A stretch of DNA of 64,000 nt from Escarpia spicata (taxonomy: Eukaryota > Annelida > Polychaeta > Sabellida > Siboglinidae). Position numbers and translations under genes: made by a program. The first letter of the stretch is position 1; every line of letters begins with the position of its first letter. A model generated the notes under the pieces. It made no database searches and was not told where the DNA came from. It saw nothing but the letters and a program-made list of their open reading frames with translations. Below, piece after piece: positions 33,534-44,828 of this stretch. The stretch is taken from the NCBI GenBank assembly GCA_963995525.1, contig OZ023206.1, positions 67,640,308 to 67,704,307 on the forward strand, given 5' to 3'.

Positions 33534-34403
33534 GTTTGTATCAGTTATATTTAAGCTATCACTGTTGTCCTCTGGCAACAATTAACAATCAAGGGGGACA
33601 AATGTATTATTTCGTTCATTTTGTTTATTTTCATGATGACGCAGTTCATATATATGTATTTTTAGCTTGCAAATGCCAACATGCAGCAGTACTTGTGACT
33701 AACATGGATGTGAGTTAATGCAGTGTTTACATTATTTATAAGTTGCTATCGCATCGCAGTCAAGCAAAAAACTAACATAATTTAATCTATATATAATCAA
33801 GCTAGCGTCTATATGTTTTATTACTTTTCACTAGACACTTTGCATCTCGGGCACCAACTATTCAGGGGTTAATCTATCACCCCAAAAAGGATCCATAACG
33901 TTTTTTTATTTAACCATTCTATTACAAAAAGTGTGATTTTCCATGAACAATCAAAATATAATTATTCCAAGTTACATAAACGATCCCCAGCTGATTAGAG
34001 GGTGGTTTACATGGCTCGGAGCTTGCACAAAACATGCATGACTTTGCAAACAACTGTTCAAAGTTATGTAAACACTGATACAAAAACATTTTCACCTGCA
34101 TCTGTGTATATGTACGCATGATGTCAAACACTAAGAACGGGATTGCATGGCTTCTGACTAACCATGAAGACGATCATGTTGAGCTGTTTACGAACTACGA
34201 AGTTATCCCTTCCAGAGGATGGGTATTTCTGCTAGTCTGTATATTAATACGCTAATTTTGGAGGTTTATAAGTCTACCTCCTCCCAGGTGGTGAGGTCCA
34301 TTAGCCTTTATGTTTATTTATTTTCTTGGAACATTGGCCTCTGTAATGTATTTAAATATCGCAGAGGTAGTTATTTGGAGTCTGTTACTTTTGCAGTGGA
34401 CAA
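33534..34403 (+). other. Intron paralogous to 24357-25240, with unexpanded repeat precursors
   Basis: Aligns with the other intron: TTTGCATCTCGGGCACCAAC (33838) is the single ancestral form of the 28-bp unit. ACAAAACATGCATGACTTTG (34026) is the single form of the 29-bp unit. No gene. Confidence 0.75.
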
Positions 34404-35551
34404 GTTGTATGGTTAGACATTCACAAGAGACACCACTGTTACAAGTTGTATGGTTAGACATTCACAAGAGACACCACCGTTACAAGTTTTAAGGTTAGAC
34501 ATTCACAAGAGACACCACCGTTACAAGTTGTATGGTTAGACATTCACAAGAGACACCACCGTTACAAGTTGTATGGTTAGACATTCACAAGAGACACCAC
34601 CGTTACAAGTTGTATGGTTAGACATTCACAAGAGACACCACCGTTACAAGTTGTATGGTTAGACATTCACAAGAGACACCACTGTTACAAGTTGTATGGT
34701 TAGACATTCACAAGAGACACCACTGTTACAAGTTGTATGGTTAGACATTCACAAGAGACACCACTGTTACAAGTTGTATGGTTAGACATTCACAAGAGAC
34801 ACCACCGTTACAAGTTGTATGGTTAGACATTCACAAGAGACACCACCGTTACAAGTTGTATGGTTAGACATTCACAAGAGACACCACCGTTACAAGTTGT
34901 ATGGTTAGACATTCACAAGAGACACCACCGTTACAAGTTGTATGGTTAGACATTCACAAGAGACACCACCGTTACAAGTTGTATGGTTAGACATTCACAA
35001 GAGACACCACCGTTACAAGTTGTATGGTTAGACATTCACAAGAGACACCACCGTTACAAGTTGTATGGTTAGACATTCACAAGAGACACCACTGTTACAA
35101 GTTGTATGGTTAGACATTCACAAGAGACACCACTGTTACAAGTTGTATGGTTAGACATTCACAAGAGACACCACTGTTACAAGTTGTATGGTTAGACATT
35201 CACAAGAGACACCACTGTTACAAGTTGTATGGTTAGACATTCACAAGAGACACCACCGTTACAAGTTGTATGGTTAGACATTCACAAGAGACACCACCGT
35301 TACAAGTTGTATGGTTAGACATTCACAAGAGACACCACCGTTACAAGTTGTATGGTTAGACATTCACAAGAGACACCACCGTTACAAGTTGTATGGTTAG
35401 ACATTCACAAGAGACACCACTGTTACAAGTTGTATGGTTAGACATTCACAAGAGACACCACTGTTACAAGTTGTATGGTTAGACATTCACAAGAGACACC
35501 ACTGTTACAAGTTGTATGGTTAGACATTCACAAGAGACACCACTGTTACAA
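34404..35551. repeat. Minisatellite, 41-bp unit, 28 units
   Basis: Unit GTTGTATGGTTAGACATTCA plus CAAGAGACACCACYGTTACA plus A, exactly on a 41-bp ladder from 34404 to 35511. The C/T variant (CACCGTT/CACTGTT) occurs in blocks that repeat: T, C x5, T x3, C x7, T x4, C x4, T x4 approximately. The last unit runs into ATTTAAGATGAACACATTG, the sequence that is single-copy in the paralogous intron. Confidence 0.95.
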
Positions 35552-35645
35552 ATTTAAGATGAACACATTGTAAAAATGTAATGGCAATAACAGTTATAGT
35601 AATAATAACTAGAATAAATAATAAGAATGTCATAACTTCCTACAG

Positions 35646-35880
35646 GTGGACGTCACCTTCAGTGTGAGCTACACCAAGAATGGTGATGACTCGGCTGACA
35701 TCCCAACGTGTGCCGAGATAGTGAAAGCACGCTTTGAAGGCATTGGGTCTCTGCTGGGTGCTCACAGACTGAAAGAGATACAACCAAGTGGGCTAACAAA
35801 GATAACAGCTGCCTACAGCAACACTCCTCTCAATGGCTACACATGTGCCGAGGGCCAACTGCTGCAAACCAGTGACTGTG
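35646..35880 (+). CDS. Internal exon B of duplicated two-exon unit, copy 2
   Basis: 235 bp, phase 0 to 1, donor GTAAGT at 35881. Reads VDVTFSVSYTKNGDDSADIP, TCAEIVKARFEGIGSLLGAH and NGYTCAEGQLLQTSDCG. It differs from copy 1 at about eight residues. Joined to the exon at 42820 it gives SDCVPCPSGYYKKNSDCELC, a smooth GCC2/GCC3 repeat, which supports the order copy 2 then GCC2/GCC3. Confidence 0.87.
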
Positions 35881-37013
35881 GTAAGTTATTATACCTATAC
35901 ATGTACTGAATACTGAACTTTCTTCAGGATAGTTAATTTTATGAGTATATTTAATTTAGTATTCTGTATTCCTTTTTTTTAACATATCCAAAAACATGTG
36001 TATACGATGGTGCCATTCGATCACAATGTCTCATGTAGGCCCTACTGATGAAGCTTGTGTGGTAATCCTGTGAAAGCCACTACAATTAACGTTTTGGATA
36101 TGTTAAAATAAATTGATTCAATGTACAAATATATTTATTTCAGGTAAAACTCATAATCCAGTACAAAAAGATATAACATAAATTTTAAAAATAAAATATG
36201 TAAAACATAAATAGGTAAGAAATTAAAAAGTTAATAAATATATAGGTTACAAAATTATAAGAAAAATTAAATATGTTCTATACATTTGATTTTACAATAT
36301 ACATGTACATACTGCTTCTCATATTTTATTTTGTCTGACTCCATTGATCTGCAAAAGCATATACCTCTACTGACAACAGTAACAATACCAGCAACTTGAT
36401 TTTACAATGTAACATATACATACAGTTGATATACAACATATCTTAGAACTGTCAATGTGTTTACATTGTATGGATGTCACTTGGCTAAAAGTTGTCTTCC
36501 AGTGACACATTTTAAAAGTAAATTGTCGTTACTCTATGATTACTAAATAATAATTACAACAATCATCAAAATCATATTATTCAGCGAATCACTAAAGTCA
36601 TCACCAGCCCACCTCTGTACTATTAAACCAACGTATTACTTAAACATGAAGTATGTGATATTCAACAACAAACTGAGAAGTTTGGACCATTAAAATATAT
36701 GCAAGTAAATAGATATGCGATTCAAACACAATTTTTATTTGGATTACAGAAAAGAGTAAAAACGGTAATAGACTTATAAACAGGGAGTGGCTTTTCTTTT
36801 CAACAGTTTAATTACATTCTGAACATCTAGGATTTAAACATTTCACTTGATGAAGATATAGACTAGACAGTTTGGAAAATTATTGAAGACATTTCTGTTC
36901 TCAAACTAATATAATCAGACATCATTTAATCTTTGCATTATTCATGCATATAGTTTTAATAAATTTTTAGTCTTATTTATCTCAGAATCACATTTTAGTA
37001 TCTAATCAAATTA
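35881..37013 (+). other. Intron, AT-rich, no gene
   Basis: AT-rich. The phrase AACATATCCAAAA (35980) and its complement (36095) form a short inverted pair. Nothing else recognised. Confidence 0.4.
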
Positions 37014-37446
37014 TTGCTATTTACAGCGTATTTTGGTAATATCTATATGTGTGCGTTATGGGTGAACTTTAGAAAAGTTAATTTTCAGCAATTCGTTGTT
37101 GCATATAATAACTCTTTCAGAATATTGAACAATTTGCCCATGAGATGTAGCGCTAGCCACATGTTTGCTACAGCTAATGTCAGCTCGGGTAAATGTGTAA
37201 TCAGAAAGGCTATTTTTAGCTTAATGAATAGGATTGACATGTCTTTGAATCCCATTATTTATAGCATTAAAACTAGCGACGTGTATTGTACTTCGAAACT
37301 GCGGCACCAGTGGGTCCGGGATTGATATAATTTTTAAACATATTGTTCTTATCGATGTATTTTTATATTTATTTACATACTTTTATTGATGTATTTGTAT
37401 ATATGGACATGGTGATTGTCTGAAATAAATACATTATTATTATTAT
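37014..37446 (+). mobile_element. LINE 3' fragment (plus strand)
   Basis: Translation to 37325 gives FVVAYNNSFRILNNLPMRCS, ASHMFATANVSSGKCVIRKA, IFSLMNRIDMSLNPIIYSIK and HQWVRD-stop. This is the conserved C-terminal region of a LINE ORF2. Then a 3' UTR with GTCTGAAATAAATACATTAT and a TTA microsatellite tail at 37430-37446. 5' truncated. Confidence 0.72.
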
Positions 37447-37779
37447 TACCACTATTTAATGTAAATTAGGCTTTTATTTTTATTTTTTTTAATTTGTTTT
37501 CCAGTGGGTTCAGCTGTTCAGCACTTTTGCTAATCGTTTATTTTATCATTGCATTTATCCGTAATTTTACTATACTTAGGTTTATATATATATATATACA
37601 GTATATAGTACTATATACTAGGATATTGTTTGCTAATTTTATTTATTTTCTTATTTATTTCTCTTAAATGTGTTTTTATGCTTCTTAGATGATTGCCAAT
37701 TTGTAAACACCCGTGAACGGGGGTCATTAGTCCCGGATTTGATGGTGAATAAATAAAGTTTATTATTATTATTATTTAA
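37447..37779 (+). other. Probable second LINE 3' UTR with ATT tail
   Basis: Sequence ending GAATAAATAAAGTTTATTAT plus further ATT units at 37746-37778 looks like another + strand LINE 3' UTR and tail. No coding part identified. Confidence 0.4.
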
Positions 37780-37799
37780 GTAGAAGCCACACAACATGT

Positions 37800-39330
37800 G
37801 TTTGAAGTTTAACCTGTGTTTAATGTTTCGAATTTTTTCGTCTAAATTGTTCCAGATTCTTGTAAAATTATGTTTAGGCATCTTAGACGAAAAGTGTGTT
37901 CTAAGTATCTCTTTAACAAGAAGGGTGCATTGCCCGGTTATTCTTACACTGTTTGAATTCTTTTTTGATCACAAAATTGGTATTAGTCTTGGGTAATAAA
38001 TCATGCTTAAAGTCATACACAATAATAGTGAAACCTGTAGTTTATATACATCTGAGAATTTTTATAATTTTTCAGACTTAAATAAAGGATCAGTATGACT
38101 CCTATGTCCTTTATTATTAATTATTCTGAAAGCATATTTTTGTAAGAGTTCTAATTTCTTTGTGTTTGCAGTTCCCCATGCTTGTTTGCCATATGTTAGG
38201 TGACTGTGAATTAAAGTATATTATACAGATTTCAATGATTTATGTGGTAAGAAATATTTAACTTTATACAATTCAAAAATGGCTCTAGATATTTTAGAAC
38301 TGATCATGTTTATGTGTTCTTTCCATGTTAGAAGCTTATTTACACACAGTCCTAAGAGTTTGACAGATTTATCATTTCTGTGCTTGCCAACCTGGTTGAT
38401 AACTTCATTATTTATTTTAATACTATTGTTTAACACGTAGTTTGTACTTAGAGGACTAAAAACACAAAAATGTGTCTTTTTTATGTTCAAGCCTAATTTA
38501 TTAGCACACAACCAGTTGTATAATTGTTCTAATTCCTTATTCACTTTTTGTTGTTAAACTTTCAATAACAGAACCTGATTGGTAAACGGAGGTATCATCA
38601 GCACAGGATAGCAAGTTTAGAGAAGTAGAATTTACTATGTTGTTAATAGAAATTAAAAAAGCACAGGTCCTAATATGGATCCTTGTGGTACATGGTGTGT
38701 TATATTGATCAGTAAATATTTATAGTTGTTTATTTCAATATATTGTTTATGATTTGAGAGGTAACTGGCAAACCATATATTGCATATTCCTCTGATTCCA
38801 TAATGATTTAATTTATACAGAAAAATGTCATGATTAATTGTATCAAATGCCTTAGAAGTTAGATAAGCCAATGTAATATCTTTGGTAGTTTTGTCATTTG
38901 CATCCGCAGTGTCTTTAAGTAAGTACAATATTGTGTGTATAGTGGAATGTTTCGAGCGAAATCCATATTGATGTTTATATAGAATATTTTATTTCTCTAA
39001 ATATATGTTACTAATATATTACATACTATTTTTTCGTTTATTTGAGAAAGTGTTGGTAAAATACTTATTGGTCTGTAGTTATTAAAAAATAATATTTCCT
39101 GATTAAAAAATTGAACTATTTGAGCAATGTTTTTATTATCTGGTACAACACCAGTAACAAAGGATTGATTTATTACGTGCTCGGGTGGGATTGCTATCTC
39201 GTCTATGCTCTGATGTACAAGTTTTGCAGATAAACTATTGAAACCTTCAGTGCATTTAGTTTTTGCACTACTCTTTTAAATTAGTTTACATTAGTAGTTT
39301 GCATGAAGAAGTTTACAGGATATTTATCTT
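37800..39330 (-). pseudogene. Reverse transcriptase part of the LINE, degenerate
   Basis: Minus-strand segments: YRPISILPTLSQINEKIV (about 39080), AYLTSKAFDTINHDIFLYKL and HHVPQGSILGPVLF (38928-38653; the PQGSxLGPxLF motif of RT). A CADDT-like catalytic box in place of YADD sits near 38600. Downstream, NKLGLNIKKTHFCVFSPLST and VKLLGLCVNKLLTWKEHINM (38544-38250). The C-terminus FTRIWNNLDEKIRNIKHRLN ends near 37800. Several frame changes show it is dead. Confidence 0.75.
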
Positions 39331-39339
39331 TCAGGTGCG

Positions 39340-40134
39340 CATGAAATGACACTGTAGGGGAGGTATTGTATCACTCACTGTGTTACCTATATGAAATGAC
39401 ACTGTAGGGGGAGGTATTGTATCACTCACTGTGTTACCTATATGAAATGACACTGTAGGGGGAGGTATTGTATCACTCACTGTGTTACCTATATGAAATG
39501 ACACTGTAGGGGGAGGTATTGTATCACTCACTGTGTTACCTATATGAAATGACACTGTAGGGGGAGGTATTGTATCACTCACTGTGTTACCTATATGAAA
39601 TGACCCTGTAGGGGGAAGTATTGAAACACTCATTGTGTTATCTATATGAAATGACACTGTAGGGGGAGGTATTGTATCACTCACTGTGTTACCTATATGA
39701 AATGACACTGTAGGGGGAGGTATTGTATCACTCACTGTGTTACCTATATGAAATGACACTGTAGGGGAGGTATTGTATCACTCACTGTGTTACCTATATG
39801 AAATGACACTGTAGGCGGAGGTATTGTATCACTCACTGTGTTACCTATATGAAATGACCCTGTAGGGGGAAGTATTGAAACACTCATTGTGTTATCTATA
39901 TGAAATGACACTGTATGGGGAGGTATTGAATCATTCACTGTGTTACCTATATGAAATGACACTGTAGGGGGAGGTATTGTATCACTCACTGTGTTATCTA
40001 TATGAAATGACCCTGTAGGGGGAAGTATTGAAACACTCATTGTGTTATCTATATGAAATGACACTGTATGGGGAGGTATTGAATCATTCACTGCGTTACC
40101 TATATGAAATGACACTGTAGGGGGAGGTATTGAA
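39340..40134 (-). repeat. 51-bp tandem array inside the LINE, part 1 (~15 units)
   Basis: Each unit encodes the minus-strand 17-mer VSFHIGNTVSDTIPPPT or variants (DNTMSVSILPPTG). The frame stays open because 51 is divisible by 3. The unit corresponds to the linker just after FNNFFADV in the LINE ORF. The array is split by the hAT-like element at 40135-41351. Confidence 0.92.
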
Positions 40135-41351
40135 CAGACCTGCCTAACATTCCGGATTGTCCGGAATCATTCCGGAAATACACCTAAAATTACGGTATTG
40201 TGGCGAGGGATGAAAATATTACGGATTCTTTCGTTGTCACAATGAGCGTCAATCAATTCCGTACTCCTCAAATTTAGCTTCACTTTAATCAACAGGTGGC
40301 AGCATATATTCGCTGCTTGTTGTGATATGGTTTTTCATTCGCTGCTTCTGGTCGTAATCTGACCAATAGGAAACAGCGTTACGACAAATTCGCATTTCCG
40401 CGCTAATGTCGCTCAAACAAAACGAAGTCACGACTCACGTGGCACGAAATGATGCCGGGGATCGAAATGGCACCACTACCAGCCAAGAAGAAACGTATAC
40501 TGCAAACGTTTATAACAGCATGCACGCAGACATGGCCACGTATTGTCAAGTTTAAAGAAGGGGTTGGCTTTACATATTGCTGGATACGTGAAATTTATTT
40601 TCCTATTTCACATGCCATGATCACTGGTGACCGGGATAATTGCAGGTACTGACTACGTCGTTAGACTAGTAATAGTGACAGAGTAGTGGGTGTTGTACTT
40701 GTAGTGTCAGGGCAACTGACTGTACTAAGACTAAGTTAGTGTATTTAGTGAGTTTAGTTTATCATTTACAGCCAATAATACAGGGATAGGCTTATATACT
40801 AGAGTTGAGTATACTAGAGTCTAGACGATGTCGATGACTGGAGTAACGTAATGGTTTTGCCGTCTCCCGGCATGACTGTCTTTGATCTGTTCAAGCTACT
40901 ATACTGTGTAGTCTGTAGCCTGGACCTAGGTATACCAGCTACTAATATTAATCCTAATGACACCACAAATAGACAATGACGTGATGCATTGTTATAATTT
41001 GTCAAGTTTTTATAGTCAGCATGCAGTTTTTGAAATTTACATTAAAATCAGAATTACAATGTGGATACATTACAGTTACGCTTCTTCGCGTTTGATTTCC
41101 ATCAATGCTGGTTATGAACATCTACCTTGCCTTGTTAACTGAACACTTCAAAACACCTCATAGTTTATTAGAGACAATTATGTTTTGGGTGCAACTGTCA
41201 TCGTAGTCACAGTATCAAAGTATTACTGACAGTGTCAGTGGTGTTCTTTTCGTAACAATAATAATTACTGACTGCAAGCCTATATTCCTGAAAATCAGTG
41301 TAAATGGGAAGATAGATTACTGACAGGAAGTTTTTGGGGTAGGCAGGTCTG
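40135..41351 (+). mobile_element. hAT-like non-autonomous element, copy A
   Basis: Ends CAGACCTGCCTAAC and complement CAGACCTGCCTACC; the array sequence TATTGAA is duplicated on both sides (before 40135 and 41352-41358). 1217 bp. About 90% similar to copy B at 57942-59134, with shared stretches such as GAAAATATTACGGATTCTTT and CAGGTGGCAGCATATAT. A + strand ORF (40449-40652) reads MAPLPAKKKRILQTFITACT and GFTYCWIREIYFPISH. This is the N-terminal part of a finger-bearing hAT-like transposase similar in layout to that at 46724. The rest of the transposase is missing. Confidence 0.88.
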
Positions 41352-41883
41352 TATTGAATCACTCACTGTGTTACCTATATGAAATGACACTGTAGGGGGA
41401 GGTACTGAAACACTCACTGTGTTATCTATATGAAATGACACTGTAGGGGGAGGTATTGAATCACTCACTGTGTTACCTATATGAAATGACACTCTAGGGG
41501 GAGGTTTTGAAACACACACTGTGTTACGTATATGAAATGACACTGTAGGGGGAGGTATTGAAACACTCACTGTGTTATCTATATGAAATGACACTGTAGG
41601 GGGAGGTATTGAATCACTCACTGTGTTACCTATATGAAATGACACTGTAGGGGGAGGTATTGAATCACTCACTGTGTTACCTATATGAAATGACACTGTA
41701 GGGGGGAGGTATTGAGTCACTCACTGTGTTATCTATATAAAATGACACTGTAGGGGGAGGTATTTAATCACTCACTGTGTTACCTATATGAAATGACACT
41801 GTAGGGGGAGGTATTGAATCACTCACTGTGTTATCTATATAAAATGACACTGTAGGGGGAGGTATTGAATCACTCACTGTGTT
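41352..41883 (-). repeat. 51-bp tandem array inside the LINE, part 2 (~10 units)
   Basis: Continuation of the same array on the other side of the hAT-like insertion. Units nearest the LINE 5' side (41764-41883) read DNTVSDSIPPPTVSFYI and connect directly with FNNFFADV, marking the original single-copy position. A one-base expansion of the G run near 41701 breaks the frame between blocks. Confidence 0.92.
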
Positions 41884-42650
41884 ATCTACATCAGCAAAGA
41901 AATTGTTAAATTCTTCAACAATAAAAGCAGAATTTGATACTACGTCTCCTTTTATGATGAAAGTTTGAGGTAATTGGAAAACTCTTTGTTTAAATATTGC
42001 CTTCCTCAGTATGATCCATATTTCCTTCATGCTGTGTTTATGGCCTTCTGGCATTTCTTTATAGTACTTAGTTTTTGCTGCTCTTTTGATCATATTAAAT
42101 AGTCTACAGTATTCCCTTTAAGCATTCTCTCTCTGGGTTTGGCTTATTTAGCTCTGCGGAGTAATTGTTCTTTGTTTATTGATGAAACTAAAATGCCAGA
42201 TGTTACCCAGGGTTCTTTTTTATGTTTTCTATTTATTCTGATAGTCGTAGCTTGGCGGGATATTTAATAAAGTGATCTATATATTAAAATTAAATTGTTG
42301 TATGCTTCATTTGCATAGATTGTAGATAAAATAGAGGAATAATCAGCCCTAGCCAAAATACTCGTAAATTGATAAATGTTGGTCATGTTTAACTGGCGTG
42401 TTTGTTTATATGCTGTGTTTTGTGTAGCAGGTGACCATATATTAAATGAGATATTCCAACATTGTCAGCCATGTCTGTAACAGTAATCCCAGATTCATAG
42501 TTGGGGTGGGTATGATCAGAATATAAGTGGTCTATAAGAGTTGCTGTGGCAGGTGTTATCTGTGTTGGTTTAGTTATGTGTGGAATGAATCCTCGATATT
42601 ACATTGTCTATAAAATCATTGGTTTTTTAAGAGTAGCACAATTTAGTAAA
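41884..42650 (-). pseudogene. Endonuclease end and linker of the LINE ORF, degenerate
   Basis: On the minus strand: ITVTDMADN (C-terminus of an EEP endonuclease), MTNIYQFTSILARADYSSIL, IRINRKHKKEPWVTSGILVS, INKEQLLRRAK, MIKRAAKTKYYKEMPEGHKH, then KGDVVSNSAFIVEEFNNFFA. The order is that of Jockey/CR1-type ORF2 upstream of RT. The catalytic N-terminal endonuclease half is absent (5' truncation near 42650). Confidence 0.72.
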
Positions 42651-42819
42651 TTAGTGTTACAAAAATTACTTGAAATGAAATTAATGTTATAACAATGACA
42701 GCTGGTCCTTTCTGACAAGTGACATTGTTGCGGTACATTGTCACTGGTTGATGTCACTTGTCATCAATGAAGTTCTTCATATCACAGGGTTTAATCTGAG
42801 TCTTATGGACAACTTTCAG
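42651..42819 (+). other. Intron end before GCC2/GCC3 exon 1
   Basis: Short unique sequence. Two AG options exist, CATATCACAG (42787) and ACAACTTTCAG (42819). Only the second gives phase 1 and the conserved VPCPSGYY reading. Confidence 0.6.
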
Positions 42820-42975
42820 TACCGTGTCCATCCGGCTACTACAAGAAGAACTCAGATTGTGAGTTGTGTCCAAGAGGCACCTACAATGACCAGTCAAGTC
42901 AGGTGTCATGTAAGCACTGCCCATCTGGTACTTACACCTACACAGACGGGTCAATCAGTGTTGACCAGTGCTATG
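42820..42975 (+). CDS. Internal exon: GCC2/GCC3 (ephrin-receptor-like) Cys-rich repeat 1
   Basis: 156 bp, phase 1/1, donor GTAAGT at 42976. Reads PCPSGYYKKNSDCELCPRGT, YNDQSSQVSCKHCPSGTYTY and SVDQCY. The CxxCPxGTYxxxxxQxxCxxCPxGT pattern defines GCC2/GCC3 repeats as in SCUBE, SVEP1 and ephrin receptors, an extracellular disulphide-rich fold. It completes the Cys-rich start contributed by the preceding exon. Confidence 0.92.
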
Positions 42976-42999
42976 GTAAGTCAAGTGGCTGAATGATGT

Positions 43000-44247
43000 T
43001 ATTTCTGCTGATACAGTGGAGTGTCTGATGTGTGATATCTGCTGTTATAGCCAAGTGTCTGGCATGTGATATCTGATATTACAACCAAGTGTCTGGTGTG
43101 TGATATCTGTTGTTACAGCTAAGTGTCTGATGTGTGATATCTGCTGTTACAGCCGAGTATCTGATGTGTGGTATCTGTTGTTACAGCTGAGTGTCTGATG
43201 TGTGATATCTGCTGTTACAGCCAAGTGTCTGATGAGTGATATCTGCTGTTACAGCAGAGTATCTGATGTGTGATATATTTTGTTACAGCTGAGTGTCTGA
43301 TGTGTGATATCTGTTGTTACAGCAAGTGTCTGATGTGTGATATCTGCTGTTACAGCAGAGTATCTGATGTGTGATATATTTTGTTACAGCTGAATGTCTG
43401 ATGTGTGATATCTGTTGATACAGCCAAGTGTCTGGTATGCGATATCTGATATTACAGCCAAGTGTCTGGTGTGTGATATCTGCCAATACAGCTAAGTGTA
43501 TGATGTGTGATATCTGTTGATACAGCCAAGTGTCTGATGTGTGATATCTGTTGTTGGAGCCGAGTGTCTGACATGTGATATCTCGTATTATTACAACCAA
43601 GTGTCTGGTGTGTGATATCTGTTGTTACAGCCAAATGTCTGATGTGTGATATCCTGTTACAGTCACATGTCTGTTGTGTGATATCTGCTGTTAAAGCCCA
43701 GTGTCAAATGTGTGATACCTGCTGTTACAGCCAAGTGTCTGGTATGTGATATCTGATATTACAGCCGAGTGTCTGATGTGTGATATCTGCGGTTACAGCC
43801 AAGTGTCTGATGTGTGATATCTGTGATTACAGCTAAGTGTCTGGCATGTGATATCTGATATTACAGCAAAGTATCTGATATGATATCTGATGCTACAGCA
43901 ACGTTTGTGATATATGATATCTGGTGTTACAGAAAAGTGTCTGATATATGATATCTGCTTTTACAACAGATTGTCTGATGTGTGATATCTGCTGTTACAG
44001 CCGAGTGTCTGACATGTTGTATCTGCTGTTACAGCCAAGTGTCTGACATGTGATATCTGCTGTTACAGCTGAGTGTCTGATGTGTGATATCTGCTGTTAC
44101 AGTCGAGGGTCTGATGTGTGATATCTGCTGTTATAGTTGAGGGTCTGATGTGTGATATCTGCTGTTACAGTCAAGTATCTGACATGTAATATCTGCTATT
44201 ACAGCTGAGTGTCTGATGTGTGATATCTGCTGTTACAGCTGAGTGTC
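43000..44247 (+). repeat. Minisatellite, ~34-bp unit, ~36 degenerate units, overlapping the next splice acceptor
   Basis: Unit is GATATCTGCTGTTACAGCCA plus AGTGTCTGATGTGT with many substitutions and small indels. The unit includes a complete acceptor (TGCTGTTACAG|CTGAGTGTC) identical to that of the exon starting at 44239, whose first nine bases CTGAGTGTC are the array's own sequence. It is older and more diverged than the other arrays. The unit is not a multiple of three. Confidence 0.92.
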
Positions 44248-44400
44248 CTCGAGGGCTGGTGTCTCAGACCAGTCTTCCCCCCTGTACAGCGTGTCCTCCA
44301 TTCACATTCTCGCAGGACGCGACCATGTGCATTGACTGTCCCACTGACCGCAACTACACCAGAGGGCCACAAGGTGGAGCCAGCATTGATGCCTGCAAAG
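44239..44400 (+). CDS. Internal exon: GCC2/GCC3-like Cys-rich repeat 2
   Basis: 162 bp, phase 1/1, acceptor TGCTGTTACAG, donor GTTTGA at 44401 (weak). Reads AECPRGLVSQTSLPPCTACP, PFTFSQDATMCIDCPTDRNY and GASIDACK. It has the same CxxC-P and CxxCP spacing as its neighbours but lacks the GTY motif, so it is a divergent repeat. Acceptor choice is complicated by about 30 near-identical acceptors in the preceding array, most out of frame. Confidence 0.87.
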
Positions 44401-44828
44401 GTTTGAACTATCAGCTACAGTTGAGCAATTAGACATTCACATTTTATTTTACGGGGCTTGCATGGTGTTAACCTTTTCAGACTTTTGCTCTATTTTTGCT
44501 CGATGGAATCCTATTTCTCAATTGGGTTCAATATTTCATTATCATGCAAAGAAGATTGATCAGTAGCAACATAAGTATAACAATAAACCCATAAATCTAA
44601 ATTTTCTGAAAGCTGAATAAATGATCTATCCAACAAGGAAAAAATATTACTAAAAACACAAACAGATACATGGCAGTTATCAAGGAAAGCAATAACAAAA
44701 ATGTATAGAAATGTAAAAATGAATGTGCAATTAAAAAACCACTTTGCTGAACTATATGTTGCCTAATTCAAGTTCGTTCCTCGTCTCTGTGGTGCTATCT
44801 ATGTAGAGTGGTCAGAGTCTCTTGTACT
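44401..44828 (+). other. Intron, no gene
   Basis: AT-rich, no repeat or gene recognised. Confidence 0.4.

Larger units (their letters stand above)
37780..42650 (-). mobile_element. 5'-truncated non-LTR retrotransposon (minus strand), interrupted by a hAT-like insertion
   Basis: Read on the minus strand from 42650: end of an endonuclease-like segment (KPTQITPATATLIDHLYSDH, SGITVTDMADN near 42480-42580). Next comes the linker EPWVTSGILVSSINKEQLLR (near 42150-42215), then FIVEEFNNFFADVDNTVSD (41880-41935). A 51-bp tandem array interrupts, then RT segments (NNYRPISILP, NHYGIRGICNIWFASYLSNH, THHVPQGSILGPVLF; 38650-39100) and a C-terminal region to 37800. Jockey/CR1-like by order and motifs. Frameshifts and stops throughout. 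Confidence 0.8.
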
